Assembly (NCBI GenBank): GCA_963513935.1
Contig: OY740774.1
Span: 87,872,385-87,936,384 of the forward strand
Reading direction: 5' to 3'
Origin: Aphrophora alni
Lineage: Eukaryota > Arthropoda > Insecta > Hemiptera > Aphrophoridae
DNA length: 64,000 nucleotides
How positions within the stretch are numbered: the stretch's first letter is position 1; every line of letters starts with the position of its first letter. A program made the translations under genes and the position numbers. Of the stretch, positions 23,655-34,479 are shown one piece after another. The notes beneath the pieces were generated by a model. It was not told the DNA's origin. It did no database searches and worked only from the letters and a program-made list of their open reading frames with translations.

Positions 23655-24930
23655 TAAGCAAGACTAAAATACATTATTAATTATTAGTATATAATAATAC
23701 TGGTCATATAATAATAATTAGCGACGAGATTCACAATTAACTTTTCCTGTATTTTATTATTATTCTATTTTAGTAACCCCTGTAAACAAACACTGTCCAG
23801 AGAATGTTTTGGCTGCACTACCAGTAACGAACTAATATTGATCGGTCTTCCTGCTCTGTATTAACAGTTAAGACAAAGACGAAATACTACATTTTCAATA
23901 GGATATGTAAGTATCAGTTTATAATCAATCGTTGTGTGCACGACTAGGCATATGTTGCAATTCAGTGAGGACGCTTTTCTATGCCCTACACGACAATACG
24001 AGGCATTATTAGGATATTATCGAAAGAAAAATATATAGGCACGACTAAAATACATTATTAATTATTAGTATATAATAATACATTTAATCATTGGTGATTG
24101 CTTACTGGTCATATAATAATAATTAACGACGAGATTCAAAATTAACTTTCCCAGTATTTTATTAGATTATTATTCTATTTTACTAAAACCTGTAAACAAA
24201 TACTGTAGAGGAAATGTATGGCTGCACTACCAATAACGAACAACTAATATTGAACGCTCTTCCTGCTCTGTATTAACAGTTAAGACAAAGACGAAAAACT
24301 ACATCCTCAATAGGATATGTAAGTGTCACTTTATAATCAATCGTTGTGTGCACAACTAGACATATGCTATTGTAATTCAGTGAGGACGCCTTTCGATGTC
24401 CTACACAACAATACGAAGCGTTCTTACTAAATAATATCATTGTTACTCCAACGGTTCCATTGCTTTTTCATTTAACGTTTACAGAAATTTATAATATCCT
24501 TTGTACAAATAAAGAGTAGGAACAACATACACATCCTACATGCAAGAATCGTTATTAGTTTAATGCTCAACTTCCAAAGTCATGAACAATTTTCTTATAA
24601 ACACTATTAACCGATATGAAAATATGTATGGCTGGACCACACATGTAATGCATCCTAATACTAAATACACGTTTACAGTAATGTAATATTGACCACCGAG
24701 TAATGCACTGAAGTGAGGACGGGAAACTGCATCCTCAAAATCGTATGTTTAATTTTTTTTTCAACTTATGTCATGGGAGTTCAATGATATTACCTTTCGA
24801 TGTTCTACACGACAACACTAAAAGATATTAGTAAAGATAGCATTTATGCTACTTCCTTTGTAAAATGTAATTCTTTTTTTCTTTTTGTGTAGGTTTCTCT
24901 CACATCCTACATGGCAGAATATCTATGGGC
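23655..24930 (+). repeat. Family A cluster: three copies in series
   Basis: Copy one (23,655-24,020) and copy two (24,030-24,600) both start ACGACTAAAATACATTATTA or AGACTAAAATACATTATTA and share the whole block order, so they look like a tandem duplication. Copy three (24,630-24,930) is more diverged and keeps only the second half (GACGGGAAACTGCATCCTCA, CCTTTCGATGTTC, GTAGGTTTCTCTCACATCCT). Confidence 0.8.
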
Positions 24931-24959
24931 ATATTACATTAACGTCTAGTTTATTAATT

Positions 24960-25265
24960 TAAATAGGACAGTTTGACCAAATTTGATTAAATGTCAAAAC
25001 AAAAGATGTATACACAAATTACTTAATTAACTTATGTAAAGGATTCACCGGATGCTGGTTGTCATATTTTCATAACTTTAAGAAACAATTTGTAACGACT
25101 TCCGTTCAATTATCGGAATATGTATTCGACCACGCCCATCTATTTCCTCTCTAACAATATTCTGACGTTTATTATTGGTCGTTGATGTTAAGTAATTATT
25201 TACTTACGTTCTTAATTAATATTAACTCGATTCCGATTAGAATTACATAAATGAACGTGGGGAAA
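24960..25265 (+). repeat. Dispersed repeat family F, copy 1
   Basis: It aligns with 29,700-30,040 over about 300 bp in the same orientation: AGGATTCACCGGATGCTGGT, AACTTTAAGAAACAATTTGT, CAATATTCTGACGTTTATTA, ATTACATAAATGAACG. A short diverged piece also lies at 16.2 kb. Confidence 0.85.
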
Positions 25266-25849
25266 TAATGTGGAATGTTTTTCGTATATTAAATGTTGAT
25301 TTAATTTTCAGAATTATTCTTTTTACTGGCCCTCTTTCCTCAGGGACTCACTTTGTTTTTCACTTAATTGAATCCCTCTTGTTCCTTCTTTCGTCTTTAT
25401 TTCGTATCACGTCTCTATCGACCTAGAGTATTTGATGTTCTCTTCTACCTTTTTTTTGCCTTTAAACAACGAATGGGATATAAACACTATACCTTGCTCT
25501 TTGGATGTCTTAATACTCGTACATTCAATAAACCGTTCATGTAAAACCTAATTTAGCTACTGTTTAGCGGTTGACGTGACGGCAACAATATTCATACAAC
25601 ATGACGTCACAGAAAGTAATACGAAAGTGAGAGGAGGCCTCAATTTCATCTAATATAAAGTGTTATAACTTGAATAACACACGAGATATGAACAAACATC
25701 CGTAGAAAGTCCACCATTTTGACACTTCTAATTCGATTTTTCTAATTCTAATTCGAAATATGAGCACACTATAGTGGTCTATACTAAATATCTCCCAACG
25801 CACAATTATAGTTGTTTGTAGCATTTAATCTTGGAAGACAAATTTTACC
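25266..25849. other. Non-coding stretch, nothing identified
   Basis: AT-rich with pyrimidine-rich parts near 25,320-25,450 that may be an eroded family B copy. No gene. Confidence 0.35.
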
Positions 25850-26045
25850 CTCAGGAGCTTATTTATAGTGAGTACAGATGCGGCAAGCCCGAGGGAACTA
25901 AGCTGGATCTAGACTTTCCTCTGTATAGTCTGGGTTAGATCCCTCTCTTTCATCTTTTCTATCAGGTCTTTCTTGTTCATTTTCTATCAAGCGCTATTGT
26001 TTGCTCTCTTTTTTTACAGCGAAGATGACCAAAAGGTTTTTATAT
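25850..26045 (+). repeat. Dispersed repeat family B copy
   Basis: TCAGGAGCTTATTTATAGTG, AGTACAGATGCGGCAAGCCC, GAGGGAACTAAGCTGGATCT, GGGTTAGATCCCTCTCTTTC, ATCAGGTCTTTCTTG and GATGACCAAAAGGTTTTT follow the family B order seen at 40.4, 42.8 and 54.9 kb. Confidence 0.85.
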
Positions 26046-26282
26046 GTAAAAAAAGAAGATAATTTTCATTTCTTATCGTATTAAATTTGTTTATTTCTCT
26101 AGACACAAAGGCTTAAAGTACTCACGTGAATATTTTCTGACGTGTTTTAATAAATCATAACATTTACTTTTCATTCTTTAGTGTTCTAAATCTGTCTTAC
26201 CTTCTTGAATATATCACGATACCTCTACTTATTACAGTTCAGTAATAAGATGTGGGTTTATAAAAAGATCATATTGTGTGTG

Positions 26283-26574
26283 CAGAATAACAAACACACA
26301 CAACAGAATTCTCACAAAAAATACGCCTAAGTATCAGACGCGTTTCAACGACAGGGTCGTCCTCTTCAGTGATACACGAGCTACACCAATCAAACTATAA
26401 CTGTATAAAATAGTTATACAGTTATAAAATATATAGTTATTTAACTGTATAAAATAGTTATAGTTTGACTGTGTAGCTCGTGTATCACTGAAGAGGACGA
26501 CCTAGTCGTTGAAACGCGTCCTTTACTTAGGCGTATTTTTTGTGAGAATTGTGTTCTGTGTGTTTGTTATACTG
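26283..26574. mobile_element. Foldback element, 292 bp, hammerhead-like core in each arm
   Basis: The arms match over about 115 bp in inverted orientation (ATAACAAACACAC, TTCTCACAAAAAATACGCCT, GACGCGTTTCAACGAC, GTCGTCCTCTTCAGTGATAC, ACGAGCTACAC). The centre is an AT-rich palindromic region of repeated AACTGTATAAAATAGTTATA. There is no coding capacity. A solo arm of the same family lies at 14.8 kb, so the element is mobile or has been copied. No convincing target duplication beyond TA. Confidence 0.9.
26331..26375 (-). ncRNA. Hammerhead-ribozyme-like motif (best-preserved stem I)
   Basis: On the minus strand: stem I GTATCA, then CTGAAGA, one extra G, stem II GACGAC with loop CCT and GTCGTT, GAAA, the self-complementary segment ACGCGT sharing the last A of GAAA, C as the candidate cleavage base, then TGATAC, which closes stem I with 6 of 6 pairs. 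This is the layout of a minimal type I hammerhead. The extra base before helix II is not canonical. The other arm (26,482-26,526, plus strand) keeps the core but has a broken stem I. Confidence 0.6.
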
Positions 26575-26879
26575 TATAATTTTTCTCATAAGTCAAGCTC
26601 AACATTTAATATATTGTGTGTGCTTTGCAAAGCTCTATCCACACTTAGCGCTTGATATTTAATCTATCTCCCAAATGCAAATATGTGCATCCGGTAGCAT
26701 GTTATTATTGTCTATGAATGGGGTACCTGCAATATGCTGTGATCTTTAGTCGTATAATAATAATTAGCAATGAGATTTACCAGCTTCCGTATCATTTAAC
26801 TAAGCTTACTGTTACACCGGATCAGTGACTTATAACACCACAGAAATTCATCTCTAATTAGTACAGGCATGACATCCCG
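26575..26879. other. Non-coding stretch with family A fragment
   Basis: Around 26,745-26,830, AGTCGTATAATAATAATTAG and CTAAGCTTACTGTTACAC match parts of family A-associated sequence at 23.7 and 37.8 kb. No gene. Confidence 0.4.
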
Positions 26880-27065
26880 AAAGACTATAGCTGGATTTAC
26901 ACATTTTAATGTAGTTTTGGCTTAGATCCTTCTCTTTCATATTTGCTATTCATCTATCTTGATTAACTTTTTTTATCTTCAACCCTTACCATATTCGATT
27001 ATTCGAGCAATTGGGGTTTTTATTTTATGTTCTTTTCTTCCTTTTCGTTAAGGTAGTGCCATAGA
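26880..27065 (+). repeat. Dispersed repeat family B copy
   Basis: AGCTGGATTTACACATTTTA, TTAGATCCTTCTCTTTCAT and GGGGTTTTTATTTTATGTTC, then TTAAGGTAGTGCCATAGAGG, give the family order. The copy is more diverged than the one at 25.9 kb. Confidence 0.6.
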
Positions 27066-27887
27066 GGTTTTTTAAATGATTTTTAATTTTTAATTATTCT
27101 ATGAAATATTCTGTCTACAACAAAATTATAAAATCTTTTTGTTGCATGAAATAAAAAGGTTTTTGAAGCTTTTTAAACTTATTTTTTACGATTCGGTCGG
27201 AACATAAAAAAAAATAAATAAATAACAAAATATTGAAATTCATAATTTTAATAAAAATTGTAAACAGTGGTGTAATTAACTAAAAAAAAAGGGTTCTTTA
27301 AAATAAAAAAAACAAAAAGGTCTCTTATAATTCCTTGAGATATCTAAAACTTGAGTTTAAATTGTGTAATCATAGTACTCTCCCCGCTCTTCTCGTAACT
27401 ATAGAATATCACATTTTCCCTAGTGGGTTATGGTTCAAATTACATTTTTAAGATCGTAGGGTTGTGGTATCATTTATATGCAGAATTAAAATTGCAAATT
27501 TTTATTTAATTTTAAAATGTTTATTAGTTGAATATTGAACAAAAACTGTTTAAAATGGTTGTCATTTTTTGACATTTTCAGTTCTATTTTTCTAAACTTC
27601 AATAGGGCACATATCTATGTGAGCACATTATTGTCTACAATACCCAATTTCATATTCTTATCTTTAATTTTTGTGGCTGCAGCCGCGCTTACGTAGAGAT
27701 GACGACGACGACGGGCGGAAAGTTGAAAATTACTTTTTCTGTTTCCTGAGATCATGAAACTTGAAGGTCAGTCAAAAAACGGAAGTATGGAGAAGTACAA
27801 ACACAAAAATTTTGAAAATCATAATTTTCATCAAAAATTAAAAGCTCATTAAAGAAAAACAAATCAGTAGAGAACTGTGGTGACTTA
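27066..27887. other. AT-rich stretch, nothing identified
   Basis: There are long A and T runs. A short GC-richer segment at 27,671-27,720 (GGCTGCAGCCGCGC, then GACGACGACGACGGGCGG) stands out from its surroundings but encodes nothing I recognise. Confidence 0.4.
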
Positions 27888-28079
27888 TATGAACAAGGAA
27901 AAACCCCAAACCACAAAATTACACAACTACACAAAACTGTATAATGCGTTTATATTACCTTATGTACATTTCGATAGCTCTGCTATCATCTTCAGAGGTA
28001 CACTACAAGGTAATATAAACGCATTATACAGCTTTGTGTAGTTGTGTTATTTTGTTGTTTGGGTTTTTTCCTTGTTCAT
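27888..28079. mobile_element. Foldback element, 192 bp, carrying a hammerhead-like core
   Basis: Inverted arms of about 73 bp surround a 45-bp centre: AATGAACAAGGAAAAA, CACAACTACACAAA and GTATAATGCGTTTATATTAC on the left are mirrored on the right. The centre holds the hammerhead-like motif on the minus strand. No coding capacity. The core sequence next to the centre is also found at the left arm of the 15.6-kb element. Confidence 0.88.
27957..27999 (-). ncRNA. Hammerhead-ribozyme-like motif
   Basis: On the minus strand: stem I ACCT, CTGAAGA, one extra T, stem II GATAGC with loop AGA and GCTATC (6 perfect pairs), GAAA, self-complementary ATGTACAT sharing the last A of GAAA, A as the candidate cleavage base, then AGGT closing stem I with 4 of 4 pairs. 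The arrangement matches a minimal type I hammerhead except for the unpaired base before helix II. Confidence 0.6.
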
Positions 28080-29114
28080 TTAAAGAATTTTTAAAAAAAT
28101 AGGGGGTTCTCTCCAATACAAAACAAACAAGGTCTCTTATAGTTCTTAAGATATATGAAATTAGGTTAACTTGAGTTTAAATGGCGATTAGGCTGTCCTT
28201 AATACAATGTTTTATTTTTTATATACTATTTTCGGTAAGTTTTGTTTATTTCTACTTTTTCTTTTTATCACACACTACTTTGTTCACTTTTAAAGTGTTG
28301 TTTTAGAAGAATCAGTTTATTTTTTGTTTGATAAAAAAAAAATTACATTCATAAAAATAACGATAAAAAGTACATTTATTTACAAAAAATAAGTTTTTTT
28401 TCTTGATTTAAGCAACATATTTCAAAAACGCTCGTGTTAAAGTTTTAGGAGAATATATTAATGAACCTAAAAAATGTCAGGTCCTTTTGTAGAACCTGAG
28501 AATAAGATACATGAAAATCCTTGGTTTTACATTGGGGTAAGATGCGATTTAAACTAACATTTCTTCTAAAATGACTAACTAATATTTACCAACGACGTAC
28601 TTGCCACTCATTGTACTTACTGAGAGTTGATTCGAAAACGGAAAACACATTTTCAGTTCTTCTTCTTCTGTATGGTTGGTCCATTCCTTACGGAAGTTTG
28701 TAACTCAACATTTGTGGATAGCTGCTGTTAGGAACGGCTCCTCTAAACTGCCTGGGTTCTTTATCTTTCAATGAAATCAGTGGTTCAGCATATATTTAAT
28801 CTTTATTAATAACACAAATTTATATCTATCTTTCATACAATTCAATACAATACAAAAAGAATACGATGCATTTCAACACTTTTTCAATTCTTTCACAATA
28901 GTTGGGCCATTCTGAGTGTCGTATGTTTATTACATTGTATGATTACACTAAAATGCAATAATTATAAATTACATATATTAAATATATTCCTAACACTGCC
29001 ATAAGAAAGAAAAGAGAAAATTATGATTTTCTCAAAATCGGCTCTAACGATTATGTTTAATGTTTGCTCAAGTGTAGCCTCTAATGGCCGCTGTAATTAA
29101 ATCTCGATTTTCCT
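28080..29114. other. Non-coding stretch with small family A fragment
   Basis: 28,565-28,685 (ACTAATATTTACCAACGACG, TTGATTCGAAAACGGAAAAC) is a short family A piece. The rest is AT-rich with no gene recognised. Confidence 0.4.
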
Positions 29115-29590
29115 TCAGGGGCTAACTTTAGTGAGTACTGGATTGAGTGGGGTACTCAACTGGAACTGGACCTTTTTTCATGTACTGTAGTCTTCAGTTA
29201 GATCTCTTTCTTTCACCTTTCATATCAGATCTCTCTTCACCAAATCTTATTCTTTTCCGCCCCTAATGCTGTTAGAATATTTGAGAGGCTTTGATTTACG
29301 TCTTTGTGTATATATAAGACAATGATGAGAGGTTTTCGTCTTTAAACAACAAAGAATAAAAACTTAAGTGTTCTGGTAGCCACAACTTTTAAGTCGTCAC
29401 TTTTTGGTTGAAATTAATACTACGAAATTATAACAATTTAGTCTTGGGTTATATACCTCTCTTTCCTATCTAGTCTTGACCAATTCTTTTCTTTACCGAC
29501 CCTGACGTTATTAGAGTATTCAAAGCTAGTTAGGTCTTTATTGTATCTCTTTTTTATAAGGCAACGATAACTGAGAGGTTAGGTTAAACA
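29115..29590 (+). repeat. Two family B copies in series
   Basis: Copy one is 29,115-29,345 (TCAGGGGCTAACTTTAGTGA, GTACTGGATTGAGTGGG, TCAGTTAGATCTCTTTC, AATGATGAGAGGTTTT). A spacer with GTTCTGGTAGCCACA and TTTTAAGTCGTCACTTTTTG follows, then copy two at 29,440-29,590 (GGGTTATATACCTCTCTTTC, CCGACCCTGACGTTATTAGA, AACTGAGAGGTTAGG). The spacer recurs beside family B at 62.3 kb, so it is probably part of the full-length element. Confidence 0.8.
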
Positions 29591-29689
29591 CAAGGACAAA
29601 TCCATTATACAAATAATAAGTTTATTTTCATGAACGTAGGATGTTTTCTCAAATCATACACGTAGCTATCGTCACTGAGAACATTCAAA

Positions 29690-30040
29690 TTTAGAGATGC
29701 ACGCCTAGTTTAATAATTTAAATAGAACAGTTCGATCAAATCTGATTAAATTTTGAAACAAAAGCTGTATACACAAATTACCTTAACTAACTTATATAAA
29801 CGATTCACCGGATGCAGGTTGTCATATTTGCATAACTTTAAGAAACAATTTGTAACAACTTCCGTTCAATTACCTGATTAGATATTCGACCACACCCATT
29901 TACTTCCTATCTAACAATATTATGACGTTTATTATTGGTCGTCGGCGTTAAATAAACTGTCGTTAATTCACTTCCGTTCTTAATTACTATTAACTCTGCT
30001 CGGATTTTAATTACATAAATGGACGCGGGGAAATAATATT
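29690..30040 (+). repeat. Dispersed repeat family F, copy 2
   Basis: It aligns with 24,960-25,265 (ACGATTCACCGGATGCAGGT, AACTTTAAGAAACAATTTGT, CAATATTATGACGTTTATTA). The two copies share flank-to-flank order with scattered base changes. Confidence 0.85.
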
Positions 30041-31262
30041 AGGTTTTCTCTGTAAATGTTTATTGAGTTATTAAAATGTTTCGTATTAATAGAAATGATT
30101 TTAGTAGGATTTTAATTATCTGAAATTGTATAGTGTGGTATTGAGTATAATAAACCTGTGTATTGAGTAATATTTTGACCCTGGTGCTATTAGAGTACCT
30201 ATTCGAATGGTATGGGATGATGTTGTTTTCTTTCTTTCTTTTTATGAAGCGATGATGATCGAAAAGTGTTTTTCTTCTCCTTAAACAACAACAAAATATT
30301 CAATTTTAATAAAATTCGTACTACTTACAATGAAGACAACATAGGCTAGATTAAGATAAGGCTAAGCCCTGAATTAAATATATAAATATTTTTTCATGAA
30401 AGGCATCCCTTTATCATTTCACTTTATTTATTGATAGCTACTGAAATGACATTTTTTGTAACTGTTTTTGTTCGCTTTTATTTAGTTTTGTTCTAGATGA
30501 ACAAGCAGTTTTAATCGTTTTATCTAACATAAAACCCTTTAATACTTTTAATATTTTTTGTTTGTTCATTTTAAATTTGTTTTAGATACAAGTCACAGAT
30601 GTCCAGTTATACAACAATAGTCATCATCACAGATAGGTTTTGAATTACCTTCAAATCTACCACCACTAGACAACAATAGAGTCTGTTTATTTTCTCTCCG
30701 CAGTTGCAGTGCTTTGTTTTGATGACTTTAACACAGATTGAATGACGGACGATTAATCGTTCGCTTAGGTTTTTTTTGTTATTCCTTGTCTAATGGTTCA
30801 AGTTGTTACTGACTTCGTTGAAATTCTTTTTTTCCTCAGAAAGGTTTTAATGTAAGAATAATTATTGTATTTTGACTCTGGATAGGTTTTGTTTTACTTT
30901 GTCACCTAATAGGGAAAGTTATCTAAAGACTCAAAAAATCAATGTGGAGATTTTTGTGGTTATATCCGTCTTTTGAGTCCAAACGTTGTCTGTCTATATA
31001 TCTAGATAGTACAGTTCAAACGTGTGGACCAATTTTAATCAAATTTTTGGATTTTTAAGACTTTTTTTTAAGTCACGTGTATCAAAAACACCACACCAAT
31101 TTTTTTGGTAATGGTCGCCCTCTCTCAAAAAATGTCGATGAATTATTGGTAAAAATATAAGAAATCAGTGATGGGGCTGTTGTTATAAAATACTTCATTT
31201 CATTTCTGATTTCGTTCGAATTTTAATGGAATGTAAAAATTGACCCAAACTCGTGTGCAAAA
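30041..31262. other. Non-coding stretch with an eroded family B piece
   Basis: 30,170-30,300 (TTTTGACCCTGGTGCTATTA, GAAGCGATGATGATCGAAAA) is a diverged family B end. I saw nothing else recognisable. Confidence 0.4.
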
Positions 31263-31264
31263 TA

Positions 31265-32415
31265 CAGAGTTACTCAAAAAGAAAGTATACACTTTTTGTT
31301 GGCTGGAACATTCAAGATATAATTAAGAAATTAACAGAATTTACACAGCTGGAAAGACCACATTTTAAGGTTATATTTAACGTACTATAGATGTTCAATG
31401 TGGTTCTACGCGTCATTCGGTAGACATCAATGCATTACTCAAGTTCTGACCCAACTCTGAAGCATTTCCACATCGTCATTTCGTACTCCAAAAGTTTTGA
31501 GGATAGATGAGGAACGAACATTTTATCCTTTACTTATCCTCACAAAAATAAATCACAAGGGCAACGCAATAGTGGCATGTTTTTATCACCTGCGCAACCA
31601 ATTCAGCATTGCGGAAGATTTTCATCCAAGGTGCGACTGCGCCCCAACTTGAACCCAAATGAAGTTGCCACTGTCATTTGGTTGAGGCATCAGCCACTCA
31701 CTCAAGTAAATTACTCCTTTTACCGTATTTCCATCTTTGTAGCTGATGGGGTTTTAAATTCCCCAGATAAGTACATTTTACTTGTTGAATTTTCCACTAA
31801 TATAGAAAGTTAACTCATCCCCAAATATGAGTCGTTCACAAAAATCATCTCCACCAAATCCCTGTGCATCATTACAAAATTTAAAACGTTTTACTTTGTC
31901 GTCAATCCTTAAATTTTGTAATAATGCATCCTTATAGGGGGATTATCTTAAGCCTTTTTCTCATAGGTCTCCAAAATGTGGGCTGCGATATTTGAAGTTC
32001 CAAACTCACCTTGGTTGTAGATTTTTACGGACTAAGTAAGATAACTTGCTCTTCAACTTGATCAACTTGTTAATGCCTACCTGTTCATAAACAGCTTGTA
32101 TTCTTGATCTACCTGTAGCAGTCGTAGATTGACTTCCAAGTTGTAGGATCTTTATGATAACAAGTCCTAGCTCGACAGTAGCAGATTGAGTTTTTTTCTA
32201 ACTCAAGTACACAAAAGACTTCTCCGTTGGAGTATTGACCATTTTGTTGATTAAAGAATAGAATCAGCTGACTACATTGTAGACTATAATTAGTTGTTAG
32301 AATTAAACCTGAAGTCATTTGCTACTCATTGATACCATATATGAGGAAATTAAATAATGTATATTGTAATGTTTCATAAACATGAAATTGTATACTTTTT
32401 TTAAAAATAACTCTA
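31265..32415 (-). mobile_element. Mariner-like DNA transposon relic with terminal inverted repeats
   Basis: The element is about 1,151 bp, bounded by TA on each side (31,263-31,264 and 32,416-32,417). Its terminal repeats read CAGAGTTACTCAAAAAGAAA on the left and a similar AGAGTTATTTTTAAAAAAAG from the right end, both followed by GTATACA. On the minus strand the amino-terminal part shows FCVLELEKNSI, then HKDPTTWKSIYDCYR, a helix-turn-helix start typical of insect mariner-type transposases. The middle shows FGDELTFYISGKFNK, with the first acidic residue, then VLIWGI. Later come KDKMFVPHLSSKL and ECIDVYRMTRRTTLNI. The protein is spread over several frames with many stops, and the middle acidic block is unreadable. 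It is dead. The plus-strand frame at 31,577-31,813 is a shadow. Confidence 0.85.
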
Positions 32416-33568
32416 TATTATATAGTTCAGCGATATTTGGGGGGGGGGGTAAACTGAACCTTGACTGCCGTCATTAAAAGCTCGATTTTTAATGAAATAC
32501 ATCTTAGGTTGAGGATGTGTTTATAACACAAGCGAAGCCATTTTAATCTTTTATTTAAATATTTTTTCAAGCACACCGTCCATTGGTTGATTATCACCTT
32601 TTTATTGACATGTTTAGTGACACTTAGTTTTGGTTCGTTTATATGTGGTTTTTGGGATATGAGGGTAGGAAAGTTTGTTGTAAAGATTGTGCACAGTTTA
32701 AATTCAGGCTGAGACAAAACTCTGAAATATATTTGTATCTCTGCTTCTAGTTTACATAGAAAGACCTTTGTCTCGACGTTGGATAGTTCAGTTCTACAGT
32801 TCTACCGAGTATGAAAAACTACGTTAAAAATGTTCTCAAGAATAATAATATTTGTTTTAAAGTGAATATTACATTATTTTTATAATTTCAAATGGTACTC
32901 TATACGCCGGTTTGTTGATTTTTGACATTGCAACAGTTGATGAAGATACAAAATAGAAACTTCAGACTTATTTCAAATCAGAAATAAATCGTTGTTATCT
33001 GGCACCAAGTGCAGTTAAATTCTCTAATATTTTCACAACATCTCTACTTTTATTTGTAGGAATTGTGTTTTGTAAATGACAGGGTGATTGAGTTTCATAA
33101 TATTAGCATTTCTAGTATAATTTAAAATATATTATATTTTTTTATATCCGTGTTGATTTATTTCGTTATGCTAACAATTTGAAAACGAAATATCGTATTG
33201 TAATTTTCATATTTTTTCTTACACGTGATTTTGGATATAAATACGTTATTACAATGAATGTAATGAGTTCGATTTGTTTTTAAATCATACAAATCCGAAC
33301 AGTATTAGGCTATAACGAGAAAAGAAAACAATTCCTCAATGTATAATTTCTATATTCATTGTTTTGCCTTAGAAATATTTTAATTAAATAACATACCTTA
33401 TTTCAAGTCGAGAGTAGTTGCTTATATTATAGTAATGCCCAAAATACTGAGAACAAAAACAATTTTAAACTTTTAACGAGTGCCGTTTCTGCACGATTAT
33501 TTGTGCCAGACCGAGATTTTTATATGTGTTTGTGATGTGTATGTGAACAAAGTGTTAATGTTATTAGC
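32416..33568. other. Non-coding stretch with a low-copy repeat
   Basis: An 11-base G run lies at 32,439-32,449. 32,485-32,700 contains TAACACAAGCGAAGCC and GGATATGAGGGTAGGAAAGT, related to 15.5-16.1 kb and 9.4 kb. The minus frame at 32,427-32,717 falls inside that repeat, so I do not call it. No gene. Confidence 0.4.
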
Positions 33569-33609
33569 TGGCCTGATGATGCTGTCTATAGCAGCGAAAC
33601 ATGTAGCCA
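33569..33609 (+). ncRNA. Hammerhead-ribozyme-like motif (solo)
   Basis: Stem I TGGC, CTGATGA, one extra T, stem II GCTG with loop TCTATAG and CAGC, GAAA, self-complementary ACATGT sharing the last A, A as the candidate cleavage base, then GCCA closing stem I 4 of 4. Here the core heptamer is the canonical CTGATGA. I see no long inverted-repeat arms around it, so it may be a solo copy or belong to another class of element. Confidence 0.6.
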
Positions 33610-34306
33610 TTACTATAATATAAGGAACTAGTATCGTCTTGAAATTGTTATATGTTAGGTTAGGAATGACTACATGGTTAGTCTGTCAAATATGCACTGC
33701 TTTATTATCTCTTACATCTTGCAGTCCCTAACTTGTAGGACATTTACATTCAGTTACTTGTAGTAGTTATCTTATCTAGATAAGTATGTACACATCTATT
33801 ACAGAAATAAGGTATGTTAAGTATAATTTCTACTTCCATTACAACAATATATTAGTTATAATAATATTAAATGTTTTTAACGGAGAAACCTTCGTTTACA
33901 GTTGCGCTTCGAGATTTTTTCAAACATCCTTTTATCGATAAAAAGGAAACAATATTAAAACTGTGAAGTTTTCTAATTTCCTGGAGAACTTGAATAACCA
34001 TAGTGTCTTACACGCGTGTTTATTGTACATAATTTAAACTGTTCTGCATTGCTATAACTTAGTTTATATTAATGTTAATTTTATTTCTCTAATGATATAA
34101 TAGATATTCATTTTTTTGAATATATCTTTGACAGCATATAATAGTTCCAAACAGAAAGCTCTACAATGACAAATAGTCTATTTATTGTCAAGTATGTAAT
34201 TGTGAATCTTAGTCTCCCAATAAAATGTGATGTTCGTATTGTTACAAGATCCACGGCTGCGTTATAAACAGGAGCGTAGCAAGTGATGGCTCTGTCACAT
34301 ATGTAC
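33610..34306. other. Non-coding stretch, nothing identified
   Basis: AT-rich. GTTAGGTTAGG occurs at 33,654-33,664 as a two-unit TTAGG-type match, too short to call. Confidence 0.4.
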
Positions 34307-34365
34307 CGCTTTCAAGGCACGCCACTGACACAAGCGAAGCGAGTGGAGACGTTCTAATATATACA
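34307..34365 (+). repeat. Single diverged satellite 1 monomer
   Basis: AAGGCACGCCACTGACACAA followed by GCGAAGCGAGTGGAGAC matches the satellite 1 core (CTGACACCAGCTTAGTGAGT, GGAGAC) with a short deletion. It resembles the diverged left-edge monomers at 3,830-3,990 (CACGAGCGTAGTGAGTGG) more than the central ones. It lies 25 kb from the array. Confidence 0.6.
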
Positions 34366-34479
34366 CATCTACAGACGTTTTGGTAGTTACATATATACAA
34401 TATGATTAAAAGTCTCAGCACTTTATTTTTTATAAAAGTTAGAATATAAAATCAAAACTTTATGAATGTTAATTTTGGT

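Noticed and set aside
32439..32449. G-quadruplex candidates at the G runs (also 61,599-61,610)
   Set aside because: These are single homopolymer runs without four separated G tracts, so a regulatory role cannot be supported.
33654..33664. Interstitial telomere repeat GTTAGGTTAGG
   Set aside because: Only two units. Expected by chance in AT-rich DNA and not adjacent to any array.
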